A stretch of DNA of 64,000 bases from Paracoccus methylovorus (GCF_016919705.1 NZ_CP070371.1:277501-341500); one strand, 5' to 3'; numbered from the stretch's first letter, positions 7,679 to 17,278 are shown. The notes: a model not told the origin generated them from the letters alone. Numbers and translations: made by a program.

Positions 7679-10600
7679 TTAGAACCAGAGGGTGGTGACA
7701 GGGGCCGCCCCGGCACCGAACGCCTGCCCGATCTGGGCAATGCGGATATCGAGGGACGCACCGGGGGCGAGCGGCGCGCCCCAATCGGCGGTTTGCTGCG
7801 CCGCAGTGTAGACCACGCTGGCGGTCACAGTCGTCAAGGATCTCTTGACAACTGCGCCGTTGAGGATCTCGACCCGCCAGGACTCGCCCACCTCGGACAT
7901 CGGGATCTCGACCGCGTTCCAGCTGTCGGCGGCGAGCGAGCGATCGCGACGGATCCAGCGGATGGTCAGGTCGCCGGGGCTGCGCGCGCGCCGCCAAGGC
8001 TGCTGGACATGCACGGGCGCGAACGGGCGCAGACCCGTGCCGCGTAGTGTGAAGGCCCGCGCGGTGAAGCTGTCGTCGCTGACCGCCCGCGAAGATGGCC
8101 CGACGCGCCAGTTCCACGGCATGCCCAGATCGGCCTGGCTCACCGGCAGCGGGGCCAGCGCTGCGTCCAGCACCACCACCCGCGCCCCGGCCGGCACCGC
8201 CGCTGCCATGTCGGCCTCCGTGCCGCGCTGACCGCGCAGCAGCCGCGAGAGCCGATAGCGGCCGGGGGCGATCAGTTCGGCGGCGCCGAATTGCAGGATC
8301 TCCCAGCCGCCGCCCGGCTGCGCGACGGCGAGCGCGTTCTCGCCAGCGAACAGGCGCAGGTCGGTGACGCTCTCGAGGGTGCCTGACAGCAGGTCGAGAT
8401 AGACCGAGTTACCGTAGTCGAACCGAGAGGTTGGGCCGGCATGGAGATCGGCCACCAGTTCGCCCATGCGCGCCCGGGTGCTGACTGTGGTCAGCAGTTC
8501 GAAGCCGGAAGCCTCGGGGCTGCGGAACACCGCCATCTGGCCCGGCCAGGGGCGGGCATGGGTGGCGATCAGCGGGTGGTGTGGCGCGACATCCTCGCGC
8601 AGTTGCGGCAGGTTCAGAAGCTCGACCAGCGGCGCACCGAACACAACCGGCCGGGAAAGCGATGCCGGGCGAGGGCTTCCGGGCGGCAGGTCATAGGCAT
8701 CCCGGTCCTGGCGGATGGTCTCGATGCTACGGGCCTCGGCATCGGAAACCGTGAGGATGCGCATCTCGGCAAGCCGTCCGTCGTGATCCAGCGCGATGAC
8801 ATCGCCGGGATCCAGCGCCAGCATCGAGGGCGGCAGGCTGAAGGCTCCGGTCTCGCGGCCGATCCATGCCTCCATCAGCGCCCGGCGGCAGCGCCGGTCG
8901 GCTTCCTCGGGCGGCACCGCGACGGCGAAGCTGTCCGAGCTGATGCGCGTGGCGTCCACGGTGACGCGCCGCGCCTCGACGGTGATCGCGTCATAATCCT
9001 CGTCTGCGCGCGCGACTTGCCATTTCAGCGCCTGCGGCAGTTCGGTCTCCTGGCCGCGCGTCAGTTCCATCACGTCGCCCTGGTGGGCTGAGATCATCGA
9101 ATCGGGCGCGATCACCGCGACCGGCGCACGGCCGCGCATGACGAACCTGATCCGGCCCTCGCTCTCGACGGCATCGAAGCCGAAGTGACGCGCCAGCATG
9201 GTGATCGAGGTCCGCGGCGATTCCAGCGCCGAGATCACATAGCCGTCCGCCGCGCCGGTGAGGCCCGAGATATCGATCCACGCCGAGGGCATGCCGGCGC
9301 GCAGGCAGAGGTGGCGCACCAGCGCCGCCAGCGACACCGCGCCCAGCCGCCCGGTCAGCCAGTGCCCGAGGCGCCAGTTGCCGCCGTCCGACCACACATC
9401 GGAAAGCTCGGGGAAGAACGGATAGGGTCGGGCATCCCAGGTCCATGCGGCGCTGCCCGCGATATCGACCATGCGCCCGCCATATTCGGTGGAGACCGGG
9501 TTGTTTGCGGCGTCACCCCAGAACAGGTAGGTCGCTTCCAGATAGGCTCGCTGGACGGCATCGTCGCGCCAGCCGCGCGAGAACCAGGGCACGAAGGATT
9601 CCGAGGATTTCGGGTCATGAAACACGTTCGGCTGGTTGGGGCCGCGGTCCACGGCCGGGCAACCGAGTTCGGTAAACCGGATCGGCTTCGACTGCGGCAG
9701 CCATGCGGTCGGGGATGCCGCGGGGATCCCGCCCGGCCGGTTGCGATGCGGGTTCGACCACCAGCCGCGGATGTCCTTGTAGCGGAAGATCCACGGCTCG
9801 GGTGCCACCGCGGGCAAGGTCGCGAAACTCGGGATCGCGCCCGACCATATGCTGAGATTGCTGACCAGCGCTCCCGGCCAGGGGAGTGCTGTCGTGACGG
9901 TGCTGGACCCCGGCACCGGGCCGTTGGCAAGGCCATATCCTGCGCCGTTGTTGGCGGCCCATGTGCCGGATACGGACCCGCCGAAGCTTGCCGTGGCAGC
10001 GACATTCCCGTCGACTGCAAAGCCGATCTCGCCGCTTGCCATGTCGAACCATGCGACCAGATCGACGGTCCTGCCGGCAAGTGAGGCGGCAGGGATCGCG
10101 GCTGTCCTGGTCTGTCCGATGGCCGAGAAGATCTCGTGCAAGATCAACTGCCCGCCGGCCAGGCCAAAGAACATGCCGCTGCTCTGGTTGCCGATCTCGA
10201 AAACAATGCCGTCCGCGATCAGGGCCGGGAACTGAACCCGGCAGGATAGGGTGATGCTGGCACTCCGATATGGCACCGTGGTGGTGAAACTGGTGCCGGG
10301 ACTTTGGCTGATGCCGGGTGCTGCAACAGGCATCGCGGCGATGACCTTGCCGCCGGCGCCCGGTGTGATGCTGTCCTCGATCGGTGTGCGGTTCTGCGCG
10401 ATCCGGTCGCCCTCGCTGGCATAGTACCAGTCGAAGCCCTCGCCGCCGGCAATGTTCGATTGCAGATAGGCGCGGTCGTAGATCGACGGCCGTGCCAGCG
10501 CATCGAGATGCTCCCAGCCATCGCGCCAGTCGGAAAGCGGCATGTAATTGTCGATACCGATGAAATCGACATTGGCATCCGCCCAGAGCGGGTCGAGGTG

Positions 10601-12193
10601 GAAGAACACGTCGCCCGAGCCATCGCCCGGGTGGTGCCCGAAATACTCCGACCAATCGGCAGCATAGCTGATCTTAGTGCCCGGCCCGAGGATCGAGCGG
10701 ACGGCAGCGGCCAGCGATTGCAACGCGGCAACCGCCGGATAGGTCGATGCCCCGGATCTGATCGAGGCCAGCCCGCGCATCTCGGATCCGATCAGGAAGG
10801 CATCGACCCCGCCCGCCGCCGCGCAGAGGTGGGCGTAATGCAGGATCATGCGCCGGAAGCCCCAATCCGTGCCGCCGGTCCAGGTGACGGTTTCCCCGCT
10901 GACGGTGAAGTCCGAGGGCTGGGCGTTGCCGAAGAAACCCGAGACCTGTGCGGCGGCGAGCGCGGTCTTGTCCACGCTCCCGGTGAAGTCGGCGGCAGGT
11001 GAGCAGGTGATCCGCCCGCGCCATGGCAGCACCGGCTGGCCGATGCTGGCGGCATTGTCGCTGTAGGGATCGGGCAGGGTGTTGCCGGCCGGGACATCCA
11101 TCATCAGGAACGGATAAAAGGTCACCTTGAGCCCGCGCGTTTTCATCTCGCGGATGGCCTGCAGCACCGAGAAATCCGCTGGCGTGCCACCATAGATCGG
11201 CCGCCCCTGATCGTCCTGACTGACCACCAGCGCATCGCCGCGGCTCACGCCGTTGACGCTCCAGGCAGGCGTGGTGTTCTTCTGCGCCATTTCGACCTTT
11301 GGGCGGATTGTGCAGCTTCCGGCGCGCAGATCGTCGCCGAACCAGGACACCACCAGCGAGGCGCTCTTGACCGCAGGCACCATGGCTTCCAGCCGGTCGA
11401 GCGAAACCACCATGTCGGCGGTTCCGGCCATGGCGTTGACATTCTCGGCCGCGCTGTCGCCGTCCCCGGCCTTGCGCACGATCTGGGTTGCGTAGGACCA
11501 TTCTCCCGACGCCGGGATAACGGTGACCGCGGGCACCAGGCCCTCGGCGGTGTCGGCATCGTCCAGAGGCCGGAAGACCTCGAAGGACAGTTGCGGCAGG
11601 CGGTTGCCGAAGCGCGCCAGCGGCAGTTCCTCGAACACCACATAGGCGGTGCCGCGATAGGCAGGCGTGTTCCCCACCCCCATCTTCGCCGCGATGAAGG
11701 GATCGGGGGCCTGAACCTCGCTGCCCGGATACCAGCGCCACGTCGCCTCGCTGAGATCGACCACCTCGCCATCCGCCCAGATGCGGCCAATGCCGGTGAT
11801 CGGGCCTTCGCAGAGCGCGACCGCGAAACTGGCGTAGTAGAGGTATTCGGTCGTGGTGACCTTCTGCCCGCCGCCCTTGCCGCCCCCCTGGCGGTGAACA
11901 TTGGTTTCCTCGCGGAAATCGGTCGCCCAGACGATATTGCCGCCGATCCGCATGCGCCCATAGAGGCGCGGGATCACAACGCCCTCGGTGGCGGAAGTCA
12001 CCCGCAGGCTGTCCATGCGCTGCCCCTCGATGCGCTGGCCCGGCATCATGGACGAGACGATCCAGCTGTCGACCATGGAGCCGATGCCGGATCCGATCAT
12101 GCCGCCGATGGCGGCACCGGAGAGGCCGAGGATCGCGCCGCCAAAGCCGCCGCCGATGGCGGTGCCGACCGCGCCGAGAAGGATGGTTGCCAT
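7679..12193 (-). CDS. Tail-tip host-specificity protein with GTA-type TIM-barrel domain
   Basis: 1504 aa. The Gly-rich N-terminus (MATILLGAVGTAIGGGFGG) is followed by a tail-hub region, a glycoside-hydrolase-like TIM barrel of the gene-transfer-agent 'megatron' type (FIGIDNYMPLSDWRDGWEHL, FTELGCPAVDRGPNQPN), and a C-terminal hub/attachment region. The element 2 homologue is 1323 aa. The difference is an insert at residues about 606-798, with features of a LamG/concanavalin-like beta sandwich, between the barrel segments RIAQNRTPIED and PWIFRYKDIRGWW. The protein should sit at the tail tip and contact cell-surface polymers. It is the last large gene of the leftward tail operon. Confidence 0.88.
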   Translation of the reverse strand: MATILLGAVGTAIGGGFGGAILGLSGAAIGGMIGSGIGSMVDSWIVSSMMPGQRIEGQRMDSLRVTSATEGVVIPRLYGRMRIGGNIVWATDFREETNVHRQGGGKGGGQKVTTTEYLYYASFAVALCEGPITGIGRIWADGEVVDLSEATWRWYPGSEVQAPDPFIAAKMGVGNTPAYRGTAYVVFEELPLARFGNRLPQLSFEVFRPLDDADTAEGLVPAVTVIPASGEWSYATQIVRKAGDGDSAAENVNAMAGTADMVVSLDRLEAMVPAVKSASLVVSWFGDDLRAGSCTIRPKVEMAQKNTTPAWSVNGVSRGDALVVSQDDQGRPIYGGTPADFSVLQAIREMKTRGLKVTFYPFLMMDVPAGNTLPDPYSDNAASIGQPVLPWRGRITCSPAADFTGSVDKTALAAAQVSGFFGNAQPSDFTVSGETVTWTGGTDWGFRRMILHYAHLCAAAGGVDAFLIGSEMRGLASIRSGASTYPAVAALQSLAAAVRSILGPGTKISYAADWSEYFGHHPGDGSGDVFFHLDPLWADANVDFIGIDNYMPLSDWRDGWEHLDALARPSIYDRAYLQSNIAGGEGFDWYYASEGDRIAQNRTPIEDSITPGAGGKVIAAMPVAAPGISQSPGTSFTTTVPYRSASITLSCRVQFPALIADGIVFEIGNQSSGMFFGLAGGQLILHEIFSAIGQTRTAAIPAASLAGRTVDLVAWFDMASGEIGFAVDGNVAATASFGGSVSGTWAANNGAGYGLANGPVPGSSTVTTALPWPGALVSNLSIWSGAIPSFATLPAVAPEPWIFRYKDIRGWWSNPHRNRPGGIPAASPTAWLPQSKPIRFTELGCPAVDRGPNQPNVFHDPKSSESFVPWFSRGWRDDAVQRAYLEATYLFWGDAANNPVSTEYGGRMVDIAGSAAWTWDARPYPFFPELSDVWSDGGNWRLGHWLTGRLGAVSLAALVRHLCLRAGMPSAWIDISGLTGAADGYVISALESPRTSITMLARHFGFDAVESEGRIRFVMRGRAPVAVIAPDSMISAHQGDVMELTRGQETELPQALKWQVARADEDYDAITVEARRVTVDATRISSDSFAVAVPPEEADRRCRRALMEAWIGRETGAFSLPPSMLALDPGDVIALDHDGRLAEMRILTVSDAEARSIETIRQDRDAYDLPPGSPRPASLSRPVVFGAPLVELLNLPQLREDVAPHHPLIATHARPWPGQMAVFRSPEASGFELLTTVSTRARMGELVADLHAGPTSRFDYGNSVYLDLLSGTLESVTDLRLFAGENALAVAQPGGGWEILQFGAAELIAPGRYRLSRLLRGQRGTEADMAAAVPAGARVVVLDAALAPLPVSQADLGMPWNWRVGPSSRAVSDDSFTARAFTLRGTGLRPFAPVHVQQPWRRARSPGDLTIRWIRRDRSLAADSWNAVEIPMSEVGESWRVEILNGAVVKRSLTTVTASVVYTAAQQTADWGAPLAPGASLDIRIAQIGQAFGAGAAPVTTLWF

Positions 12194-12196
12194 GGG

Positions 12197-12700
12197 TCAG
12201 GTCTTCTTCTTGTGCAGAGCGCGAACCGGGCGCGGGAACAGGAAGGCGAAGGCGATGCGCCGCCGCCATGCGGTGGTGAGCGGTTCCTCGATCACGCCGA
12301 GCCGCTCATAGGAATGGACGAATGTGCCCTCGCCGGTCAGGATCCCGACATGCTTGACGATGGCGCCCGCGCGCATGCGGAACAGCACCACCGCGCCGGG
12401 GCCGGCCTCGGCCGGGTCGATGCGGATCATCACCCGGCCGGCATTCTCGGCCAGCACCTCGCGGCTGCCGATCTCGCCCCAGTCGCGGCTGTAGGGCGGC
12501 ACCGGCAGCGTCTCGCTTCCGACCACTTCGCGCCAGATGCCGCGCGCCAGCCCGAGGCAGTCGCAGCCGACGCCCTTGACGCTGGCCTGATCGTGATAGG
12601 GCGTACCGAGCCAGCCGCGCGCGGCGGCGATCACGGATCGGGGATCGGCGGGCCGGGCATCGGATGCTGCATGCGGTGCAACAACTGCCGCGCCGCTCAC
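12197..12700 (-). CDS. NlpC/P60 family peptidase (tail-tip cell-wall hydrolase)
   Basis: 167 aa. The catalytic Cys is in GVGCDCLGLARGIW and the His in VKHVGILTGEGTFVHS. The start is GTG at 12700, overlapping the TGA of the upstream gene (GTGA); the much longer open frame upstream is a shadow of the DUF2163 gene. It corresponds to gene 14 of the Rhodobacter capsulatus GTA cluster, part of the peripheral tail tip, where it likely cuts peptidoglycan for DNA entry. Confidence 0.85.
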   Translation of the reverse strand: MSGAAVVAPHAASDARPADPRSVIAAARGWLGTPYHDQASVKGVGCDCLGLARGIWREVVGSETLPVPPYSRDWGEIGSREVLAENAGRVMIRIDPAEAGPGAVVLFRMRAGAIVKHVGILTGEGTFVHSYERLGVIEEPLTTAWRRRIAFAFLFPRPVRALHKKKT

Positions 12701-13581
12701 AGCACCGCCCCCTCGTGCCCGCCATCCGCCGTGGCGTAGCGAACAACCGCGTCCTGGCCGGGGATATGCGGGAAGCCGCGGAAGTTGGCGATGTTGCTGA
12801 ACTTGGCCGCGCAGGTCGCGCTGCGCTTGTCGCAGCCGGCGCGGATGGTGAACGCATTGCCGCCCGCGACCGCGCGCACAGGCGCTTCCAGCAGCGTGAT
12901 GGTGACCACGCCGGAGGCGATCTCGTGCAGCATCACTTCGGCCAGCCGACCGCTGTTCGGGCCGCTCGTCCATTCCAGATGACCGAAGCTGAACCAGCCG
13001 CTGGCGAAGCCACCGAGGCCGGAGGCGGTGAAGGCGCGGTCGCGGATCGGATCGACCACCGCGCCGGTGCCGCGATAAGCGGCGGCGGCAATGTTCACCC
13101 CGCATCGGCTGTCGCCCAGTGCCGCATCGCAGGTGCCCTGATAGACCCGGCCGACCGTCTGACCCAGCACATGCGCCATGCTGCGCACCTCGGCGACGAA
13201 GGACATGCGCCCGCGCCGCAACTCGCCGATGGCGCCGCGCCGGATCAGCACCCGCTGGGCGAGGGCGTTCCAGTTCACCCGCCAGACCTCGACCAGTGCG
13301 TTGTCCCAGCGCCCGTCCAGAATATCGGTCTCGGTGATCCGGCCCGAGGTCAGCGCTCCCTGCGCATCTTGGGAATCCACCGACAGATCCGAGCCGGCCC
13401 GGATCTCGGATGCCGACAGGCCGCTTTCCGGCTCATAGTCCGTGCCGCCGAAGGCAAGCGGGCAATCATGATCGGTAAAACCGAAGCTCTGGCCATCGGC
13501 GCGGGTGATCTTCCAGCACCAGGCCAGCGTGGTGGTGCCATCGTCCAGATGCGCCTGCAGGGCAGGGGACAGCGATTTCAT
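12697..13581 (-). CDS. DUF2163 / BR0599-family tail protein
   Basis: 294 aa, homologous to GTA gene 13 (hub component). N-terminal KSLSPALQAHLDDG and the later Cys-containing segments CDAALGDSRCGVNI and CDKRSATCAAKF are hallmarks; the paired cysteines could bind a metal or an iron-sulphur cluster, as proposed for the GTA hub. It overlaps its neighbours by 4 nt on both sides, so it belongs to a coupled tail-tip operon. The element 2 copy (58482-59366) keeps the same length and Cys positions. Confidence 0.85.
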   Translation of the reverse strand: MKSLSPALQAHLDDGTTTLAWCWKITRADGQSFGFTDHDCPLAFGGTDYEPESGLSASEIRAGSDLSVDSQDAQGALTSGRITETDILDGRWDNALVEVWRVNWNALAQRVLIRRGAIGELRRGRMSFVAEVRSMAHVLGQTVGRVYQGTCDAALGDSRCGVNIAAAAYRGTGAVVDPIRDRAFTASGLGGFASGWFSFGHLEWTSGPNSGRLAEVMLHEIASGVVTITLLEAPVRAVAGGNAFTIRAGCDKRSATCAAKFSNIANFRGFPHIPGQDAVVRYATADGGHEGAVL

Positions 13582-14204
13582 CGGCGGATTTCCACGAGCG
13601 GGATGGAGGTGATCGAGCCGAGCCGCTCGATATCGAGGGTGACGTCGAGCGTGTCGCTGTCGAAGCGGACGGGCACGTCGAATTCGAACCCCGCGCGGAC
13701 GGTGACGCCAGCGGCGGGTGCGGTTCCGAATGTAACGACACCGGTCGTCGTATCGACCGACCAGCCAGAAAGCTGCTCGACGCCGCCCAGCGCCAGCCTG
13801 ACGCTGCCTGCGACCGGCCTGGTGATCGAGCGGGTCCAGGACTGCGCCCCGGAGGCATACCGCTTCACAAGCTGGAACGCGGTTGCGGTTCCGTTGCCGG
13901 TCCCGAGCAACTGGTCCTGGTGCGTCACCATCGCCGATGGCTTGCAGGATTTATGATCGCCCCAATCCTTGAAGCGGAAGCCGTGCAGACGCCCGTTGCG
14001 GGCCTCGAAGAATTGCACCACGGCGTCGAGATCGTCGGCGCGGCGGATGCCATAGGAGACGTCATAGCGGCGGCGCGAGTTGGCCCAGCTGGCGTTGCGT
14101 TCCTCGTCGCCGGAGGCCAGTTCCACGATCTGCGTGCGCCGTTCCGGGCCGCCGCGCGCGCCGCGGCTGATATTGTCCGGGAACCGGACATCGTGAAAAG
14201 TCAT
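13578..14204 (-). CDS. DUF2460-family distal tail protein
   Basis: 208 aa, GTA gene 12 type. The N-terminus FHDVRFPDNISRGARGGPER, the HGFRFKDW segment and the C-terminal VRFDSDTLDVTLD are family features. It should form the distal-tail ring joining tube and hub. The ATG shares its first base with the last base of the tape-measure stop, and the gene runs into DUF2163 with a 4-nt overlap. Confidence 0.85.
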   Translation of the reverse strand: MTFHDVRFPDNISRGARGGPERRTQIVELASGDEERNASWANSRRRYDVSYGIRRADDLDAVVQFFEARNGRLHGFRFKDWGDHKSCKPSAMVTHQDQLLGTGNGTATAFQLVKRYASGAQSWTRSITRPVAGSVRLALGGVEQLSGWSVDTTTGVVTFGTAPAAGVTVRAGFEFDVPVRFDSDTLDVTLDIERLGSITSIPLVEIRR

Positions 14205-16615
14205 TACATCCCTCTCCTTCCCATGGCGACGGCCCGCGCGATATCTGCCGAAATCTGTGCTCGCGACTGCCGGAAGCTCTCGGCATCGCGGGCGTTGATG
14301 TTGATGGTGACGCCGCCCCCGTAACCCGCCGCTTCGCGGCGCGAGAGTACCCGCTCGCCGCGCTGGAGGATCGCGGGCACCTCGTCCGAGCGCAGACCCG
14401 CCCAGCCGCCGCTGTGCATCCGCGGTGCGCTGGCGAAGGCCATGGCGGGCACCATGCGGCCGGCCCCGCTCGCCCCGACCATGCCGCCGGAATGCAGGAC
14501 GCTGGCCTGCACAGCGCCGCCCATGCTGCCCAGCGCCCCGGAAAGGACGCTAGCCAGCGGCCCGAGCAGGAACCGCCGCGCGCCGAGCTTCGCCATGTCA
14601 GCCAGCATCGAGGTCACGAGGTCGCGGAAGTTCAGCTTGCCGCTCTTCACGAAATCGCCGACCGCATTCTCGGCGCTCTGGAACGCTCCGACCAGCGCGT
14701 TGCCGATATCACCGCTGATGTCGCGGGCCTTCTGGGCATAGTCGGAGAGCGGGGCGATAACCGTATCCCAGCCCTGTTTCGCCTGTTCAGCGCCGTTTGT
14801 AGTGTCTTCGCCGGCTTTCTTGCCAGCCGCACCGGCCCGGTCCGCAGCACCGCCTGCGCGGTCCAATGCGTCACTGACCGCGCCTGCGGACGCCGTGGCA
14901 TCGTTCAGCGCGTTCGCGCCATCCTCGCCCGAGGCGGTGACGGCGTCCGTCAGCGCCTGCCAGCTTTCCAGCGGCGCGACCGCCGCCGCGCACAGCGCCT
15001 GCGCGGCGTCGAGATGCGCGGACGCCGCCGCAGCCGCCTGGTCTGCAAGATCGCCGAACAGGTCGGGCGCTTCGATATAGGTTCTGTCCCGGGCCTCGGC
15101 GAAGGCACCCGCTGCGGCGGCAGCGGCATCGCCAGCGGCCCCGGCATAGGGGTTGTCGATGCGCCCGATGCTGAACGGATCCAGCGTCCCGATTTGCGCG
15201 CCTCCTTCGCCGACCGCCCATTCCGGCAGCATTGCGAGGGCGGCGTTGATGCCGCCGATGAAGCTGTTGATCCGGGTGACGACGCCGTTCAGCATCGCCT
15301 CGACCCCGGCGATCAACCCGTTGGCGGCCTTGAACGCCAGATCGCCGATGGCATCCGGCAGCCTGCCCCAGATCGCCTTGATCGCCTCAAACCCGCCGTG
15401 CCAGACCGCGATAGTGCGGTCGACGACGGTAACCGCCCCGGTCACGATCAAGTCGAGCACCGTGAACACATAGGCCCGATAGCCATCCCAGGCCGCATTC
15501 AGCAGGGCAAAGGCTGCCTGGAAGGAGAGGACGATGCGCTGGCCGACCTCTCGGGCCACATCGCCCAGCAGCTTGAACGCCGTGCCGATACCCCCGACCG
15601 ATTTCACCAGCGAGGAAAACTGATAGATCAGTTCCCCCGCCGCGACGATCAGCGCGCCGATGCCGGTGCGGATCAGCGCTCCGCGCAGCACTGTCAGCGC
15701 TGTCGAGAGTGAGAAGGTCGCCACCCGCGCCGCAACGAACGCCGCGACCCAGCGCCCGGCCATGAAGCCGGCGAAAGCGATGCCGATCGAGGCCAGCCGC
15801 TCGATGTTGTCGGCGAGGAAGATCAGCGCGGAGGCCACCGAAGACGATGCCCCCAGAAGCTGGTCCCAGCTTCCGACCAGCTGCAGCGCGGCGTTCCCCA
15901 TCAGCGTGAAGGCATCGCCGATGGTCGCCGGCATGCTGTCGGCTTCCTCGCGGAGCAGCTCCAGATTGCCGACCAGCGCGGTGCGGATCACCTCGCCGGT
16001 GATCGCGCCCTGCGTTCCCATCTGCCGCAGCCCCGAAACCGTGGTGCCGAGCTCATTGGCCAGCAGTTCCGCCACGCGCCCGCCGGTCTGGATCACCGTG
16101 TTGAGGTTGTCGCCCGACAGGCTGCCCAGCGCCATCGCCTTCGAGAGCGCATTCTGGACCGAGGCCGCGCGTTCGGCCTTGGCGCCCGAGACCACCATGG
16201 CGTTGTTCAGCGCCTCGGTGAAATCCAGGCTCTCGGCGGTGGACAGGCCCAACTCGCGCAGCGCGGTCGCGTTCGCGAGCCAGGATTCCGTTGTCTGCTC
16301 GATACCGGAATAGGTGCGCCGCGCCATATCGGCGAGACGTTCCATGACCGCGGCGCCCTTCTCCTGTGATCCGGTCGCCAGATCGACGCGTGAGCGCAGA
16401 TCGGTCCATGTGTCGGCGTATTGCGCAACCTGCCGAATGCTGAGCGCACCTGCGGCGATGCCGGCGAGGCGGCGCAGCATGATGCCTGCCGTGTCCACCT
16501 CGGCCGAGAGGCGCTTGAAGCTGGCGGCACCGGCATTGCCGACGCCCTCCAGTTCCGCCCGGACCTGCCGTCCGTTCTCAGCGACGAGACGAACGGAAAC
16601 TTTCTTCTCGGCCAT
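14204..16615 (-). CDS. Phage tail tape measure protein
   Basis: 803 aa. It starts EKKVSVRLVAENGRQVRAEL, has helical, Ala-rich repeats, several hydrophobic stretches in the middle (AFAGFMAGRWVAAFVAARVA; GALIRTGIGALIVAAGELIY), and a C-terminal segment typical of lambda-type tape measures: LHSGGMVG, MHSGGWAG, VPAILQRGERVLSRREAAGY. The length should set tail length (roughly 110-130 nm by the usual 1.5 angstrom per residue rule). The start overlaps the end of the frameshifted GT chaperone. Element 2 keeps only the last part of this gene. Confidence 0.9.
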   Translation of the reverse strand: MAEKKVSVRLVAENGRQVRAELEGVGNAGAASFKRLSAEVDTAGIMLRRLAGIAAGALSIRQVAQYADTWTDLRSRVDLATGSQEKGAAVMERLADMARRTYSGIEQTTESWLANATALRELGLSTAESLDFTEALNNAMVVSGAKAERAASVQNALSKAMALGSLSGDNLNTVIQTGGRVAELLANELGTTVSGLRQMGTQGAITGEVIRTALVGNLELLREEADSMPATIGDAFTLMGNAALQLVGSWDQLLGASSSVASALIFLADNIERLASIGIAFAGFMAGRWVAAFVAARVATFSLSTALTVLRGALIRTGIGALIVAAGELIYQFSSLVKSVGGIGTAFKLLGDVAREVGQRIVLSFQAAFALLNAAWDGYRAYVFTVLDLIVTGAVTVVDRTIAVWHGGFEAIKAIWGRLPDAIGDLAFKAANGLIAGVEAMLNGVVTRINSFIGGINAALAMLPEWAVGEGGAQIGTLDPFSIGRIDNPYAGAAGDAAAAAAGAFAEARDRTYIEAPDLFGDLADQAAAAASAHLDAAQALCAAAVAPLESWQALTDAVTASGEDGANALNDATASAGAVSDALDRAGGAADRAGAAGKKAGEDTTNGAEQAKQGWDTVIAPLSDYAQKARDISGDIGNALVGAFQSAENAVGDFVKSGKLNFRDLVTSMLADMAKLGARRFLLGPLASVLSGALGSMGGAVQASVLHSGGMVGASGAGRMVPAMAFASAPRMHSGGWAGLRSDEVPAILQRGERVLSRREAAGYGGGVTININARDAESFRQSRAQISADIARAVAMGRRGM

Positions 16616-16934
16616 CGCCTCTGCCTTCCTCGATCTTCTGGTTGGTCTTGCGGATCATTTCCGCCTCGATCACCGGCAGCAGTTCCACGACTGCCAGCGC
16701 CGGAATGCCAAGGGCGCGGCCCATTTCCAGCGCCGCGCCCATGTCCCAGCCCAGCACCGCGCCGGGGATGGCCCGCAGCTGACCGCTCAGCCTCCCGGCC
16801 AGATCCCAGACCTGCCAGCCCTCATGCGTTTCGGGACGGTTCAGCCGCGCGGGGCAGTCGGGGCAGCGTCCGGGGCAGGCGTCGCAATATCGGTCGCCCC
16901 CGCCGAAATGCCATTCGGCGAGGGCGCGGAGGCG
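16578..16934 (-). CDS. T-part of GT tail-assembly chaperone, made by -1 frameshift
   Basis: This open frame has no good start of its own and is entered from the upstream chaperone by slipping back one base at 16934-16940. The downstream product reads RLRALAEWHFGGGDRYCDAC, then PGRCPDC, LNRPETHEGWQVWDLAGRL, and ends REESFRSSRR. It carries a CXXC...CXXC cluster suggesting a metal site. The full fusion is about 233 aa, from 17278 to 16578. This matches the lambda G/GT scheme, where the minor fusion recruits tube subunits to the tape measure. The frame ends 38 nt inside the tape-measure gene. Confidence 0.82.
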   Translation of the reverse strand, partial: RLRALAEWHFGGGDRYCDACPGRCPDCPARLNRPETHEGWQVWDLAGRLSGQLRAIPGAVLGWDMGAALEMGRALGIPALAVVELLPVIEAEMIRKTNQKIEEGRGDGREESFRSSRR

Positions 16935-17278
16935 TTTTTTTCCGCATCCAGCACCAGGTGCGGCCCGAGCGCCTTCTCCTGGAACGCCTCAAACACCGGC
17001 CAGATGTTCAGCAGGGCATCGATGCCCTCGGGCGTGACCGGCAGGTCAATGCCCTCGGCATCGCCGACGCCCGACCATTCGGTAATCACCATTCTGGCGA
17101 CGGCCTGCGCCATGGCCACGGCCAGCACTTCCTTCGGCGCGTCGAGGTCGAGGCTGTCGAGGGAGACATCGGAGCGCGCGGCGGCCATGATGGATGTGGT
17201 GATCGGGGCGACCCGGACCATCAGGCCGGGGAGGAGGTCGATCCAGCGCGGCTCGGTGGTGAGGTTCAGACGGATCAT
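16841..17278 (-). CDS. Tail-assembly chaperone G-like protein
   Basis: 145 aa, between the tube and tape-measure genes. The N-terminus MIRLNLTTEPRWIDLLPG and the GVMVR-like strands fit small tail chaperones; the zero-frame C-terminus is a low-complexity Ala/Pro/Thr tail (ATPAPDAAPTAPRG), as expected for a short form bypassed by frameshift. It should occur in excess over the GT fusion and coat the tape measure before tube polymerisation. Confidence 0.78.
   Translation of the reverse strand: MIRLNLTTEPRWIDLLPGLMVRVAPITTSIMAAARSDVSLDSLDLDAPKEVLAVAMAQAVARMVITEWSGVGDAEGIDLPVTPEGIDALLNIWPVFEAFQEKALGPHLVLDAEKNASAPSPNGISAGATDIATPAPDAAPTAPRG
16934..16940 (-). promoter_or_regulatory. -1 programmed ribosomal frameshift heptamer A AAA AAC
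   Basis: On the minus strand the zero-frame codons are GAA AAA AAC, so the heptamer is A AAA AAC, the strongest -1 slippery sequence in bacteria and the one expected for tail chaperones. The -1 frame then stays open for about 118 codons and encodes a well-structured, Cys-rich domain, whereas the zero frame gives only a low-complexity tail. Confidence 0.85.

Noticed and set aside
10674..12269. A 531-codon leftward open frame overlapping the tail-tip gene
   Set aside because: Arg/Gly/His-rich frame-shadow of the high-GC TIM-barrel protein gene, whose frame is conserved in element 2.
12701..13105. N-terminal extension of the NlpC/P60 gene to 13105
   Set aside because: It lies fully inside DUF2163 in another frame; the GTGA junction at 12697-12700 gives the proper start.
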